This document shows positions 16,932 through 25,740 of a stretch of DNA of 64,000 nucleotides, piece after piece. The position numbers were made by a program, and so were the translations under genes. Below the pieces are notes generated by a model. That model had not been told where the DNA came from and did no database searches. It saw nothing but the letters and a program-made list of their open reading frames with translations. Each line of letters opens with the position of its first letter. Within the stretch, counting starts at the first letter, position 1. Source of the DNA: Arthrobacter sp. FW306-2-2C-D06B (lineage in GTDB: Bacteria; Actinomycetota; Actinomycetes; Actinomycetales; Micrococcaceae); assembly GCF_021789175.1 (NCBI RefSeq), contig NZ_CP084560.1, positions 2,356,001 to 2,420,000 on the forward strand, written 5' to 3'.

Positions 16932-18290
16932 ATGGCCCGTACCGCCTCCCTGTCCGGATTCCCCGAGTGGCTTCCCCAGGAGCGGTTGGTGGAACTGCAT
17001 GTCCTGGACACGTTGCGCAGGACGTTCGAACTCCATGGCTTCTCTTCGATCGAAACCCGCGCCGTTGAGACAGTCGGCCAACTTCTCCGCAAGGGCGAGA
17101 TCGACAAAGAGGTATACGGCCTGAGCCGCCTGCAGGAAGACGAGGACGCCGCCGCCGGCGAGGGCGGAAAGTCGGACAAAGCGGATCCCAACGCACTGGC
17201 CCTCCACTTCGACCTGACGGTGCCGTTTGCCCGCTATGTCGTCGAAAACGCCGGCTACCTCGCGTTCCCATTCCGCCGCTATCAGATCCAGAAGGTGTGG
17301 CGGGGGGAGCGTCCGCAGGAAGGCCGCGCCCGCGAGTTCACGCAGGCGGACATCGACGTCGTGGGCGACGGCGAGCTGCCTTTCCGCTACGACGTCGAGA
17401 TCGCCCTCGTCATTGCCGAAGCACTGAGTGCTCTTCCCATCCCGGATTTCCGCCTGCGGATCAACAACCGAAAGTTGGCCGAGGGCTTCTACCGCGGCAT
17501 CGGCCTCACGGACACTGCCGGCGTGCTTCGCAGCATCGACAAGCTAGAGAAGATCGGCGAGGCGAAAGTCGCCGAATTGCTCAGGACCGAGCTTGGCGCC
17601 ACGGATGAGCAGGCGGCACTTGCCTTGAAGCTCGCCGGCATCCGCACCGAGGACACGTCCTTCGTGGCGCAAGTCCGCGCCCTCGGTGTCTCGGACGATC
17701 TTCTTGAAGAGGGCCTCAGTGAGCTCGAACAAGTCATTGAGGCTGCCGTTCAGCGCGCACCTGGCAAGGTCGTTGCCGACCTCAGCATCGCCCGCGGCCT
17801 CGACTACTACACCGGCACCGTCGTCGAAACCGTCCTGGTGGGGCACGAGCAGCTCGGTTCCATTTGCTCCGGAGGCCGCTACGACGCCCTCGCCAGCAAG
17901 GGCAACCGCAAGTTCCCCGGCGTCGGCCTCTCGATCGGCGTGACCCGGCTCGTCTCCCGCATCCTGAGCCAGGAGTTCGCGACGGCCTCGCGCTCGGTGC
18001 CCACGGCGGTGCTTGTGGCGCTCAACAACGACGACAGCTGGTCCGCGGCCCAGGACGTCGCGGCCCAGCTGCGCGGACGGGGGATCGCAACCGAGGTTGC
18101 GGCGAAGGCCGAGAAGTTCGGCAAGCAGATCAAGTTCGCCGACCGGCGCGGCATTCCTTTCGTCTGGTTCACGGACGACGACGGCAAGCACCAGGTGAAG
18201 GACATCCGCACCGGAGAGCAAGTCGACGCGGATCCGGCGAGCTGGGAGCCGTCGCCCGAGGATCTCCACGTGCGCATCACCACGCGCTAG
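16932..18290 (+). CDS. hisS: Histidine--tRNA ligase
   Basis: HisS charges tRNA-His. The 452-residue class II synthetase shows LHFDLTVPFARYV, motif 2 in QIQKVWRGERPQEGRAREF with QADIDVVG, the histidine-binding LDYYTGTVVE, and motif 3 in GGRYDALASK with GVGLSIGVTRL. The C-terminal anticodon-binding domain has LVALNNDDSW and KQIKFADRRGIPFVW. An insertion rich in acidic residues and Gly (EDEDAAAGEGGKSDK, about 75-92) follows the first helix. The ATG is preceded by GAGGAG at 11 nt. aspS follows 103 nt downstream, with its own possible promoter. Confidence 0.96.
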   Translation: MARTASLSGFPEWLPQERLVELHVLDTLRRTFELHGFSSIETRAVETVGQLLRKGEIDKEVYGLSRLQEDEDAAAGEGGKSDKADPNALALHFDLTVPFARYVVENAGYLAFPFRRYQIQKVWRGERPQEGRAREFTQADIDVVGDGELPFRYDVEIALVIAEALSALPIPDFRLRINNRKLAEGFYRGIGLTDTAGVLRSIDKLEKIGEAKVAELLRTELGATDEQAALALKLAGIRTEDTSFVAQVRALGVSDDLLEEGLSELEQVIEAAVQRAPGKVVADLSIARGLDYYTGTVVETVLVGHEQLGSICSGGRYDALASKGNRKFPGVGLSIGVTRLVSRILSQEFATASRSVPTAVLVALNNDDSWSAAQDVAAQLRGRGIATEVAAKAEKFGKQIKFADRRGIPFVWFTDDDGKHQVKDIRTGEQVDADPASWEPSPEDLHVRITTR

Positions 18291-18334
18291 GCCCGGACCG
18301 GCGCCTCGTGGCGGCCACGATTCATTCATGCGGG

Positions 18335-18340
18335 TAAACT
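18335..18340 (+). promoter_or_regulatory. Candidate -10 box of aspS
   Basis: TAAACT in the hisS-aspS gap lies 54 nt upstream of the aspS GTG. It fits the TANNNT element; a -35 is not evident. Confidence 0.3.
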
Positions 18341-18393
18341 CGAACGGGATCGTTTAGCCATGATCCGCTGAAAATCATGTTGAAAGGAATGCT

Positions 18394-20184
18394 GTGCTGC
18401 GCACACATGACCTCGGATCCTTGCGTTCCGAGCACATTGGACAGACCGTCACCCTGGCAGGCTGGGTAGGCCGCCGCCGAGATCACGGTGGCGTGGCCTT
18501 CGTTGATCTGCGTGACGCGTCCGGTGTCGCCCAGGTGGTTGTCCGCGAGGAAGAGGTCTTCCACGGCCTGCGCAACGAATACGTTCTGCAGATCGTGGGC
18601 ACCGTGAGCAAGCGTCCCGAGGGCAACGAGAACCCGCACCTCGCCACGGGCGAGATCGAGGTCATCGCCGAGAAAGTCGTGATCCTCAACACCTCGGACC
18701 CCCTGCCGTTCCAGATCGACGAGCACGTGGAGGTCGGTGAGGAAGCACGCCTCAAGCACCGCTACCTTGACCTGCGCCGTCCCGGCCCCGCCCGGAACCT
18801 GCGCCTGCGTTCCGAAGCCAACCGCGTGGCCCGCGAACTGCTTCACCAGCAGGGCTACGTGGAGATCGAAACTCCCACGCTGACGCGCTCGACGCCGGAA
18901 GGCGCCCGTGACTTCGTTGTTCCGGCGCGTCTGGCCCCGGGTTCCTGGTACGCGCTTCCGCAGTCGCCGCAGCTTTTCAAGCAGCTGCTCCAGGTGGGCG
19001 GTTTCGAAAAGTACTACCAGATCGCCCGTTGCTACCGCGACGAGGACTTCCGTGCGGACCGCCAGCCGGAATTCACCCAGCTCGACATCGAAGCCAGCTT
19101 CGTTGACCAGGACGACGTCATTGAGCTCGGCGAAAGCATCGTCAAGGCACTGTGGCAGCTGATCGGCGTCGAGATCCCGACGCCGATCCGCCGCATGACG
19201 TACCACGAGGCCATGGCCAAGTATGGCTCCGACAAACCGGACCTGCGCTTCGGCTTGGAACTCACCGAATTGACGGAGTTCTTCAAGGACACGAACTTCG
19301 GTGTCTTCAAGGCGCCCTACGTCGGCGCCGTCGTCATGCCCGGCGGAGCGTCGCAGGCGCGCCGCGCGCTGGATGCCTGGCAGGAGTGGGCCAAGCAGCG
19401 TGGTGCCAAGGGTCTTGCCTACGTGCTGTTCAAGGAGGACGGCGAGCTCACGGGCCCCGTTGCCAAGAACCTCACCGACACCGAACGTGCCGGCCTGGCC
19501 GACGCGGTGGGCGCAAAGCCCGGCGACTGCATCTTCTTCGCCGCCGGCGAGAAGTCCCCGTCGCGCGCCCTGCTGGGCGCCGCCCGCGTGGAGATCGGCC
19601 ACCGCACCGGCCTGATCAACCCGAAGGACTGGGCATTCGTCTGGATCGTGGACGCACCGATGTTCGAACCCGCAGCCGCAGCAGTCGCCTCCGGTGACGT
19701 CGCGGTGGGTGGCGGACAGTGGACTGCCCTTCACCACGCCTTCACCTCCCCGAAGCCCGAATTCCTGGACTCCTTTGACAAGGACCCGGAATCGGCCCTG
19801 TCCTACGCCTATGACATCGTCTGCAACGGCAACGAAATCGGCGGCGGATCCATCCGTATCCACGAGGCCGATGTCCAGGAGCGCGTTTTCGAGCTTATGG
19901 GCCTGGACAAGGAAGACGCGCAGACCAAGTTCGGCTTCCTCCTTGAGGGATTCAAGTACGGCGCACCTCCCCACGGCGGCATGGCCTTCGGCTGGGACCG
20001 CGTTGTGGCCTTGCTGGCCGGCGTGGACTCGATCCGCGACGTCATCGCTTTCCCGAAGTCCGGCGGCGGCTACGACCCCCTGACCGCTGCTCCTGCGCCC
20101 ATCACGGCGCAGCAGCGCAAGGAAGCCGGAGTCGACTTCAAGCCTGAAGCCAAGGCGCAGGCAGCGGCGGCCAAGTCGGAGTAG
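18394..20184 (+). CDS. aspS: Aspartate--tRNA(Asp/Asn) ligase
   Basis: AspS charges tRNA-Asp. In organisms lacking AsnRS it also forms Asp-tRNA-Asn for amidation; which type applies cannot be told here. The 596-residue bacterial-type enzyme has an N-terminal OB anticodon domain ([25 protein letters not shown]) and class II motifs [13 protein letters not shown] ([11 protein letters not shown]), [25 protein letters not shown] and [20 protein letters not shown] insertion domain lies in between. GTG 18394 follows GAAAGGAAT. A hairpin terminator follows 20 nt after the stop. Confidence 0.96.
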   Translation: MLRTHDLGSLRSEHIGQTVTLAGWVGRRRDHGGVAFVDLRDASGVAQVVVREEEVFHGLRNEYVLQIVGTVSKRPEGNENPHLATGEIEVIAEKVVILNTSDPLPFQIDEHVEVGEEARLKHRYLDLRRPGPARNLRLRSEANRVARELLHQQGYVEIETPTLTRSTPEGARDFVVPARLAPGSWYALPQSPQLFKQLLQVGGFEKYYQIARCYRDEDFRADRQPEFTQLDIEASFVDQDDVIELGESIVKALWQLIGVEIPTPIRRMTYHEAMAKYGSDKPDLRFGLELTELTEFFKDTNFGVFKAPYVGAVVMPGGASQARRALDAWQEWAKQRGAKGLAYVLFKEDGELTGPVAKNLTDTERAGLADAVGAKPGDCIFFAAGEKSPSRALLGAARVEIGHRTGLINPKDWAFVWIVDAPMFEPAAAAVASGDVAVGGGQWTALHHAFTSPKPEFLDSFDKDPESALSYAYDIVCNGNEIGGGSIRIHEADVQERVFELMGLDKEDAQTKFGFLLEGFKYGAPPHGGMAFGWDRVVALLAGVDSIRDVIAFPKSGGGYDPLTAAPAPITAQQRKEAGVDFKPEAKAQAAAAKSE

Positions 20185-20204
20185 CTGGAAGCCCTAGAAG
20201 TAAC

Positions 20205-20237
20205 CCGGAGGCCCTCGCAAATTGCGGGGGCCTCCGG
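20205..20237 (+). terminator. Hairpin terminator after aspS
   Basis: CCGGAGGCCCTCGC (20205-20218) pairs with GCGGGGGCCTCCGG (20224-20237) with one G-T wobble and a 5-nt loop. There is no T-tail, so it is an I-shaped candidate. It separates aspS from the GNAT gene. Confidence 0.7.
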
Positions 20238-20272
20238 TGTAGCATGTCGGCGACTGAATTCGAGGAGGACGG

Positions 20273-21055
20273 GTGGCACAGGAAATGAGCCTGGCATCGA
20301 TCGAGGAGCTGATGGACCGGGCCTGGCCGGCGCCCGACCGTGAGGACACCGGTGGATGGGTCATGCGGGCCGCCGGAGGTGTCACGCAGCGCGCGAACTC
20401 GGTCTGGCCCAGGGAACAGGCCAGTGACCACGAGTCGGCAGTACGAGCCGCCACGCAGTGGTATCGCTCCCGGCGCCTGCCGCTGATCTTCCAGGCTTTC
20501 GACGACGAACGGAGCGCGGGCCTCAACGCGGTGCTCGATGCGCAGCGATTCACCCGGCAGTCCGAGACCCTCATCATGGTCCGCCCGGGCGGCATCCATC
20601 CCTATGCCCCGCGCGATGGCTGGTCGAACGACGTCGAGATCTCCGAAGAGCCTTCCGAAGAGTGGCTCCGGCTCTGGTGGTCGGTGGACGGGCGCGGCGG
20701 AGACGCCGAGCTGGAGATTGCGCGCAAGATCCTCGTGTCTTGCCCCTCGGTCTACGCCCTCGTGAGGGACGACGACGGCGCCCCGGCCGCCGTCGGACGC
20801 CTCGCCCTGGTGGACGGCAAGGGCGGCGTCTACTGCATGGCAACCGCGGCCGGACACCGTCGCCGTGGCTTCGGCCAGCGGGTGCTGGATGCCCTTCTTA
20901 CGGCTGGCAGTCGCCGAGGCGTGGCGGAGTTCTGGCTACTGGTGATGGCCTCGAATACCGGCGCCCAGGCCCTGTACGAGGGCGCCGGCTTCACGGAGCG
21001 CGGCAGGTACCTGTACCGGCAGGCACGGCCGCAGCGGGCGTTGTCAGGCTGCTAG
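20273..21055 (+). CDS. GNAT-family N-acetyltransferase
   Basis: The 260-residue protein has a C-terminal GNAT fold with the acetyl-CoA loop AAGHRRRGFGQRVLDALL, preceded by GAPAAVGRLALVDGKGGVYCM and followed by ASNTGAQALYEGAGFTERGRYLYR. The N-terminal half (MDRAWPAPDREDTGGWVMRAAGG, RANSVWP) matches the type seen in actinobacterial GNAT proteins with an extra N-terminal domain. The acceptor substrate cannot be inferred. GTG 20273 lies close behind GAGGAGG. The IS110 element inserts downstream, between this gene and the convergent acVLRF1 gene, leaving both coding regions complete. Confidence 0.88.
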   Translation: MAQEMSLASIEELMDRAWPAPDREDTGGWVMRAAGGVTQRANSVWPREQASDHESAVRAATQWYRSRRLPLIFQAFDDERSAGLNAVLDAQRFTRQSETLIMVRPGGIHPYAPRDGWSNDVEISEEPSEEWLRLWWSVDGRGGDAELEIARKILVSCPSVYALVRDDDGAPAAVGRLALVDGKGGVYCMATAAGHRRRGFGQRVLDALLTAGSRRGVAEFWLLVMASNTGAQALYEGAGFTERGRYLYRQARPQRALSGC

Positions 21056-21179
21056 GGGCGCGGCCGCGTGTCGCCGGGGTCGTGGGGGTCCAGGAAGTGC
21101 GCTTCCAGGGCCGCTGCTGCCATCGCAGGAGGCACCGACAGTAATGATGGAATTGGCTTGTGTTGCGGTGTGGCTCTGC

Positions 21180-21380
21180 CTCCGACTGACGCCCTTTGGG
21201 GTTTGTCTTGATTTTGATCTGTCCGCCGCGACACAGGCTGCAGTATGCGCGGCGGCCCAGGTGGACATGACCTCATAGGAGCCTGCTCAAAGAATCCCGT
21301 TACTGTCTTGTCTGCCCACCCGGCCGCCACGCCCCCCTCGTGTTCCATCGCACGCAACGGAAGGTCAGGGCAGTTTCATC
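21180..21380 (+). ncRNA. Possible IS110 bridge-RNA region, non-coding
   Basis: In the IS110 group, the non-coding stretch between the left end and the recombinase gene encodes a structured bridge RNA that pairs with target and donor DNA. Here that stretch can fold: CCGCCGCG (21223-21230) pairs perfectly with CGCGGCGG (21248-21255), and TGTCC (21220-21224) can pair with GGACA (21263-21267) as an alternative. Next to this, ATAGGAGC (21275-21282) repeats a motif just after the transposase stop at the right end, as a donor-guide segment would. This is inference from family knowledge; the boundaries are not defined. Confidence 0.35.
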
Positions 21381-22589
21381 ATGGCAAAACAGCATCCGAA
21401 AGTCATCGCCGGGATCGATACGCATGCCGATACCCATCACGTCGCCGTCATCAGCGAAACCGGACAACATCTGGCAGACAGGGAGTTCCTGGCCGTGGGT
21501 TCCGGTTACCGGAAGATTGTGGAGTTCATCATCGGCTTCGGTCCGGTCGTGGCCGTAGGCGTGGAGGGCACCGGCAGTTACGGAGCCGAGCTCTCCCGCG
21601 TCCTGAGCCGTGAGGGCATCCAAGTCCTGGAGGTCATGCGCCCGAACCGGCAGGGGCGCCGCCTAAAGGGCAAATCGGACCCATTGGATGCTTATCAGGC
21701 TGCGGAGTCCGCGTTGGCTGGCCGTGGCACCGCCACGCCGAAAGCGCGCGACGGGGCTGTGGAGTCACTGCGTGTCCTGCGGTCTGAGAGATCCACGGCG
21801 ATGCGGGCACGGGTTGCGGTCATGAACCAGATCCAGAGCTTCCTTGTCTCCGCTCCGGAGCCGCTCCGCGCCAAATACCGGGGCCTGACCAGAACAGCGC
21901 AGATGTCCGCACTGGAAAAGACCCGTCCGGCAGGGACCATCTCAGAACCCCTGAACGCTACCGCTACCGCGCTCAAACGCCTCGCTACCCGGTACCGCGC
22001 GTTGCACCAGGAAATAGCGTTGATCGATGCTGAACTCGACGCGATCATCACCACTCACGCGCCCTTGCTCCGCGACCTGCACGGGGTCGGCACCGACGTG
22101 GCAAGCCAGCTGCTGGTCACCGTGGGCGACAACCCCGAAAGGATCTGCACCGAAGCGCAATTCGCAGCCCTCGTCGGCGTCGCACCGATCCCCGCATCCT
22201 CCGGTAAGACCATACGGCACCGGCTCAGCCGCGGCGGCGACCGGCAAGCGAACAAGGCGATCCACCATGTCGTTCTCGTCCGAATGATGAGTGACACTCG
22301 CACGAGAACCTATGTCGCCCGGCGCCGGGCAGAAGGCAAGAGCACCAAGGAAATCATGCGCTGCCTCAAACGCTACGTCGCACGCGAACTCTACGACCAG
22401 CTCCTACACCCGCAACCGGCACCGGACGCTGCAGCACTCCGCGCCCTGCGCAAAACCAAGAACATCACGCTCCAGGCCGCCGCCGATGACCTCCGCGTCT
22501 GGCCCACCGCACTATCCAGACTCGAACGCGGACTCACCCGTGACGACCACTTCCACCAACGCTACGAAAGCTGGCTCAACGACCATTGA
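21381..22589 (+). CDS. IS110-family transposase (DEDD recombinase) with C-terminal HTH
   Basis: The 402-residue protein has an N-terminal RuvC-like DEDD domain: Asp in IAGIDTHADTHHVAV, Glu in AVGVEGTGSYGAEL and Asp pair in GKSDPLDAYQAAESAL. A coiled-coil middle follows, then the Tnp domain with LHGVGTDVASQLLV, FAALVGVAPIPASSGKT (containing the likely catalytic Ser) and HRLSRGGDRQANKAIHH. The last 50 residues or so (from about 351) read as an XRE-like helix-turn-helix: LRALRKTKNITLQAAADDL, then VWPTALSRLERG and RYESWL. The frame is intact, so the element may be active. ATG 21381 has a purine-rich stretch (GGAAGG) upstream. Confidence 0.95.
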   Translation: MAKQHPKVIAGIDTHADTHHVAVISETGQHLADREFLAVGSGYRKIVEFIIGFGPVVAVGVEGTGSYGAELSRVLSREGIQVLEVMRPNRQGRRLKGKSDPLDAYQAAESALAGRGTATPKARDGAVESLRVLRSERSTAMRARVAVMNQIQSFLVSAPEPLRAKYRGLTRTAQMSALEKTRPAGTISEPLNATATALKRLATRYRALHQEIALIDAELDAIITTHAPLLRDLHGVGTDVASQLLVTVGDNPERICTEAQFAALVGVAPIPASSGKTIRHRLSRGGDRQANKAIHHVVLVRMMSDTRTRTYVARRRAEGKSTKEIMRCLKRYVARELYDQLLHPQPAPDAAALRALRKTKNITLQAAADDLRVWPTALSRLERGLTRDDHFHQRYESWLNDH

Positions 22590-22627
22590 CAGCTATAGGA
22601 GCATCAGTTTAATATTGGCGCCGCGCG

Positions 22628-23290
22628 CTACAGCGGATCCGTGACCTCGATCCGCACGGCACAGGCATCTGCCGCAGCCCTGCGGAGCACGGTTGCGTTG
22701 GGGTCGCCAACTGCGAGGAACGCGAGCCTTGTCCGCGACGCGTACGCCTTCAACGCTTTTTCTTCCAGGACCGCCGCGGACAGCGCGGCGTCGCCGCCCA
22801 GAACGAGATATTCAATACTGTGTCCGGCGAACACACCGGCGGCATATCCCGCCACAGCTTCCGTCAGCGCGTTGGCCTGGTTCTCGCGACGACGGGCAAA
22901 GCGCTGCTGGGAAGATCCACCTGCCGCTGAGCGGGACTGCACGTAGCGGGAACCCGATTTGGACGCGGACACTTTGCCGCCGCTCACGACCCCCACCGCG
23001 TAGCCGCCCCGGCGGACCAGGACGATTCCGAGCCGCCGTTCCTGCGAAGCGAGCGACGCCAAGCGCTCAACCGTGGTAAAGCCCCTGCCGGGCCTTCCAT
23101 CGACGGGCCATGGGGCTCTCAGTAGTGCCGTCGCGCCGTCAGCCGCACGCAGGAGGGTACCCCCGTCGTCGGGCTCCTCCTGAACGGCACCATGGCTCGC
23201 AGCGAAGCGGTCCACCCAGCCGGGCAGCCGCCCACCAGATATGAAGGCGGTACGCTGCTTTTCATTGGGGCCGGAAGGCCGGGTCTCCAC
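22628..23290 (-). CDS. acVLRF1-family peptidyl-tRNA hydrolase
   Basis: The 220-residue protein resembles the actinobacterial branch of the Vms1/eRF1-like (VLRF1) superfamily. These proteins release peptides from tRNA on obstructed ribosomes. The diagnostic loop is SAAGGSSQQRFARRRENQA (about 128-146), a GGxSQQRFxRRR signature with the Gln that replaces the GGQ of release factors. It is followed by YLVLGGDAALSAAVLEEKAL. The start is GTG 23290. It is divergent from rarA, 41 nt away, and convergent to the IS110 insertion. The family call rests on this motif; the substrate is inferred from the family. Confidence 0.85.
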   Translation of the reverse strand: METRPSGPNEKQRTAFISGGRLPGWVDRFAASHGAVQEEPDDGGTLLRAADGATALLRAPWPVDGRPGRGFTTVERLASLASQERRLGIVLVRRGGYAVGVVSGGKVSASKSGSRYVQSRSAAGGSSQQRFARRRENQANALTEAVAGYAAGVFAGHSIEYLVLGGDAALSAAVLEEKALKAYASRTRLAFLAVGDPNATVLRRAAADACAVRIEVTDPL

Positions 23291-23319
23291 GTCGATGTCT
23301 CCTTAACTGGAATCATGAG

Positions 23320-23325
23320 TAGCCT
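23320..23325 (+). promoter_or_regulatory. Putative -10 box of rarA, leaderless geometry
   Basis: TAGCCT lies exactly 6 nt before the GTG of rarA at 23332, and no ribosome site lies between. The predicted transcript would start at the start codon. Confidence 0.5.
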
Positions 23326-23331
23326 ATCCAT

Positions 23332-24801
23332 GTGGAAGATCTCTTTGGTGCCGACGCGGATGACGACGACGCCGACAGCCAAGCGTCGGATTCGGACCGT
23401 TCCGGTAGTGGACGTCAAGGCACGGGACGTCCAGCGTCGCCGCGGAGCCCTTTGGCTGTCCGAATGAGGCCCCGGACCCTCGACGAGGTTGTGGGCCAGC
23501 AGCATTTGCTGGGCCAAGGGTCTCCTTTGCGGCAGCTTGCCGCAGGGGCCGACGCCGCCGGTCCTGCCGGCCCGAGCTCGGTCATCTTGTGGGGACCCCC
23601 GGGCACGGGCAAGACCACACTGGCGCACGTCATCGCCCGTGGACCGGGCCGGAAGTTCGTTGAATTGTCGGCCATTACCGCGGGCGTCAAAGACGTCCGT
23701 TTGGTCATGGAAAACGCCTTGACTGCCCGGGATCTGTACCGGACCACAACAGTGCTGTTCCTGGACGAGATCCACCGCTTCAACAAAGCCCAACAGGACG
23801 CCCTGCTTCCCGGGGTCGAGAAGGGCTGGGTGGTCCTGGTCGCAGCTACCACCGAAAACCCTTCGTTCTCGGTGGTCTCCCCGCTGCTTTCCCGGTCACT
23901 GCTGCTCACCCTGAAACCGCTCACGGACAGCGACATCGAGGGGCTTCTCCAACGGGCGGTTGCCGATGCCCGCGGTTTGGCAGGGGGAGTGGAGCTCACC
24001 CCGGAAGCGCTTGAGCATTTGGTCCGCTTGTCCGGGGGAGACGCCCGCCGCGCGCTCACTGCGCTCGAGGCCGCTGCCGGCGTCGCCTACGGAGACCGGA
24101 ACAACGACGACGGCGACGCCTCCGAAGAGCCCGGGCTCGCGGGCGACGGGCCCCCCGAAGACCCGGTCGTCGTCGAGCTCCGCCATACGGAACGGGCCCT
24201 GGACGCGGCCGCTGTCCGATACGACCGCGCGGGCGACCAGCACTACGACGTCGCGAGTGCGTTCATCAAGTCGATCCGCGGCTCCGACGTCGACGCGGCC
24301 CTGCACTACCTGGCCCGCATGCTCGAAGCCGGAGAAGACCCGCGCTTCGTGGCCCGCCGGATTGTCATTTCGGCTGCGGAGGACATCGGCATGGCAGATC
24401 CGACGGCGCTGCAGACCGCCGTCGCCGCGGCCCAGGCAGTGCAGTTGATCGGCATGCCCGAGGGCCGGATCATCCTCGCCGAAGCCGTGGTGCATCTGGC
24501 GACGGCGCCCAAATCCAATGCCGCCTACCTGGGCATCAACAAGGCCATCGCCGATGTGCGTGCCGGGATGGGGGCCGGGATTCCCGCGCATTTGAGGGAC
24601 GCGCACTACCAAGGAGCGAAGGGCCTCGGCCACGGCCAGGGCTACAAGTACGCCCACGATGCCCCGCATGGCGTGGCCACCCAGCAGTATGCTCCTGATG
24701 ATCTGGTCGGCAGGGACTACTACGAGCCGACGGCGAACGGCGCTGAACGGGATATTGCTCCCAGGCTCGAGCGGCTGCGCAGGATCATCCGGGGCGAGTA
24801 G
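23332..24801 (+). CDS. rarA: Replication-associated recombination protein RarA (MgsA)
   Basis: RarA is an AAA+ ATPase that acts at stalled replication forks with SSB. The 489-residue protein has a disordered acidic N-terminus (about 1-40) and [18 protein letters not shown]. Walker A GPPGTGKT is at 88-95, followed by [14 protein letters not shown], Walker [10 protein letters not shown] (141-149), [18 protein letters not shown] and a C-terminal tetramerisation domain ([20 protein letters not shown]). An acidic insert ([12 protein letters not shown], about 258-269) is unusual but at a surface position. GTG 23332 is favoured by the promoter 6 nt upstream. Confidence 0.95.
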   Translation: MEDLFGADADDDDADSQASDSDRSGSGRQGTGRPASPRSPLAVRMRPRTLDEVVGQQHLLGQGSPLRQLAAGADAAGPAGPSSVILWGPPGTGKTTLAHVIARGPGRKFVELSAITAGVKDVRLVMENALTARDLYRTTTVLFLDEIHRFNKAQQDALLPGVEKGWVVLVAATTENPSFSVVSPLLSRSLLLTLKPLTDSDIEGLLQRAVADARGLAGGVELTPEALEHLVRLSGGDARRALTALEAAAGVAYGDRNNDDGDASEEPGLAGDGPPEDPVVVELRHTERALDAAAVRYDRAGDQHYDVASAFIKSIRGSDVDAALHYLARMLEAGEDPRFVARRIVISAAEDIGMADPTALQTAVAAAQAVQLIGMPEGRIILAEAVVHLATAPKSNAAYLGINKAIADVRAGMGAGIPAHLRDAHYQGAKGLGHGQGYKYAHDAPHGVATQQYAPDDLVGRDYYEPTANGAERDIAPRLERLRRIIRGE

Positions 24802-24810
24802 GCGTCATGG

Positions 24811-24816
24811 TAGGCT
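24811..24816 (+). promoter_or_regulatory. Candidate -10 box of rpsD
   Basis: TAGGCT, 10 nt after the rarA stop, would start a leader of about 148 nt that includes the hairpin at 24842-24877. Confidence 0.4.
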
Positions 24817-24841
24817 AGATGTTTGTCTGGCAAGGCCTGGC

Positions 24842-24877
24842 GCACAATCCATCAAAACCCAGGTTTTGATGCTGTGC
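24842..24877 (+). promoter_or_regulatory. rpsD leader hairpin, possible S4 autoregulatory site
   Basis: CATCAAAAC (24850-24858) and GTTTTGATG (24863-24871) form a perfect 9-bp stem with loop CCAG. An outer GCACA/TGTGC stem (24842-24846 with 24873-24877) extends it. No T-run follows, so it is unlikely to be a terminator. S4 regulates its own translation through 5' UTR structures in other bacteria; a similar role here is inference. Confidence 0.4.
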
Positions 24878-24970
24878 CCTGCGCCCCGTAGCAAAAGGCA
24901 GCGGTTGGCCGATGCTCTCCCTCATGGAGGCCAGTAACACTGACACACCGCAGATATTGGAAGGACACAA

Positions 24971-25591
24971 GTGGCTAACAACACTCGTGCTCGCCGTACC
25001 GCACGCCTTTCGCGTGCACTCGGCATCGCTCTGACTCCCAAGGCCGCCAAGTACATGGAGCGCCGTCCGTACGGCCCCGGTGAGCATGGACGTGCCCGCA
25101 AGAAGCAGGACTCTGACTACGCTGTACGTCTGCGCGAAAAGCAGCGTCTGCGCGCCCAGTACGGCATCCGCGAAGCCCAGATGACCCGTGCCTTCGAAGA
25201 AGCACGGCGCACCAAGGGCCTGACCGGTGAAAACCTGATCGAACTGCTCGAAATGCGTCTCGACGCCCTCGTGCTGCGTGCCGGCTTCGCCCGCACCATC
25301 GCCCAGGCCCGCCAGCTGGTTGTGCACCGCCACATCCTCGTTGACGGTATCCGCGTGGACCGCCCGTCGTTCCGCGTTGCAGAAGGCCAGCTCATCCACG
25401 TTCACAGCCGCAGCGAAGTCATGGCTCCGTTCCAGGTTGCAGCTGCCGGCGCACACGTTCTGAACGTCGTTCCGGCTTACCTGGACGTCAAGATCGACGC
25501 CCTGCAGGCACGCCTGGTTCGTCGTCCGAAGCGCTCCGAGGTCCCCGTGACCTGCGAAGAGCAGCTCGTGGTCGAATTCTACGCTCGCTAA
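24971..25591 (+). CDS. rpsD: 30S ribosomal protein S4
   Basis: S4 nucleates assembly of the 30S body and binds the 16S 5' domain. The 206-residue protein has the expected form: an N-terminal basic region (ARRTARLSRALGIAL), YGPGEHGRARKKQDSDYAVRLREKQRLRAQYG, and an S4 RNA-binding domain MRLDALVLRAGFARTIAQARQLVVHRHILVDG. It lacks the N-terminal Cys zinc motif, so it is the C-minus form. GTG 24971 lies behind GGAAGGACACAA. It is monocistronic here, cut off by a strong terminator. Confidence 0.97.
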   Translation: MANNTRARRTARLSRALGIALTPKAAKYMERRPYGPGEHGRARKKQDSDYAVRLREKQRLRAQYGIREAQMTRAFEEARRTKGLTGENLIELLEMRLDALVLRAGFARTIAQARQLVVHRHILVDGIRVDRPSFRVAEGQLIHVHSRSEVMAPFQVAAAGAHVLNVVPAYLDVKIDALQARLVRRPKRSEVPVTCEEQLVVEFYAR

Positions 25592-25603
25592 TTTCCAGCA
25601 AGC

Positions 25604-25649
25604 ACATACAAAGAAGCCCGTGGCACGCGCCGCGGGCTTCTTTGTATGT
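25604..25649. terminator. Bidirectional terminator after rpsD
   Basis: Arms 25604-25620 and 25633-25649 are a perfect 17-bp inverted repeat (ACATACAAAGAAGCCCG), and the inner loop can pair further. The plus-strand 3' arm ends in TTCTTTGTATGT, U-rich enough for termination. Confidence 0.88.
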
Positions 25650-25740
25650 AAGGTACTTGGGGAAGCCACGCCAAGGGTGGCTGTGTAGAACCACAGCCCA
25701 CGCCAATGGCAACGCAACAAATGCTAGGAGATGAGTGTCC

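Larger units (their letters stand above)
21137..22604 (+). mobile_element. IS110-family insertion sequence, approximate limits
   Basis: A single transposase gene sits in the space between two convergent housekeeping genes, with about 325 nt of non-coding DNA on its left and only 38 nt on its right. IS110 elements lack long terminal inverted repeats and usually make no target duplication, so the ends cannot be fixed from one copy. The right end probably lies within 22590-22627 and the left end within 21056-21282. The motif ATAGGAGC occurs at 21275-21282 and at 22595-22602, each preceded by TGAC a few bases before. The 21056-21136 stretch reads like degraded or host sequence. Confidence 0.75.

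Noticed and set aside
21052..21357. 101-codon minus-strand frame between the GNAT gene and the transposase
   Set aside because: Most of it spans the non-coding IS110 left region. The last 28 codons (21053-21136) look codon-like and might be the remnant of a host gene cut by the insertion, but no family is recognisable and no upstream part is found on the right side of the element.
21275..22602. ATAGGAGC copies as a target-site duplication of the IS110 element
   Set aside because: IS110 elements generally make no long target duplication, and placing the left end at 21275 would leave only about 100 nt for a bridge RNA. A guide/end relation is more likely, and chance cannot be excluded.
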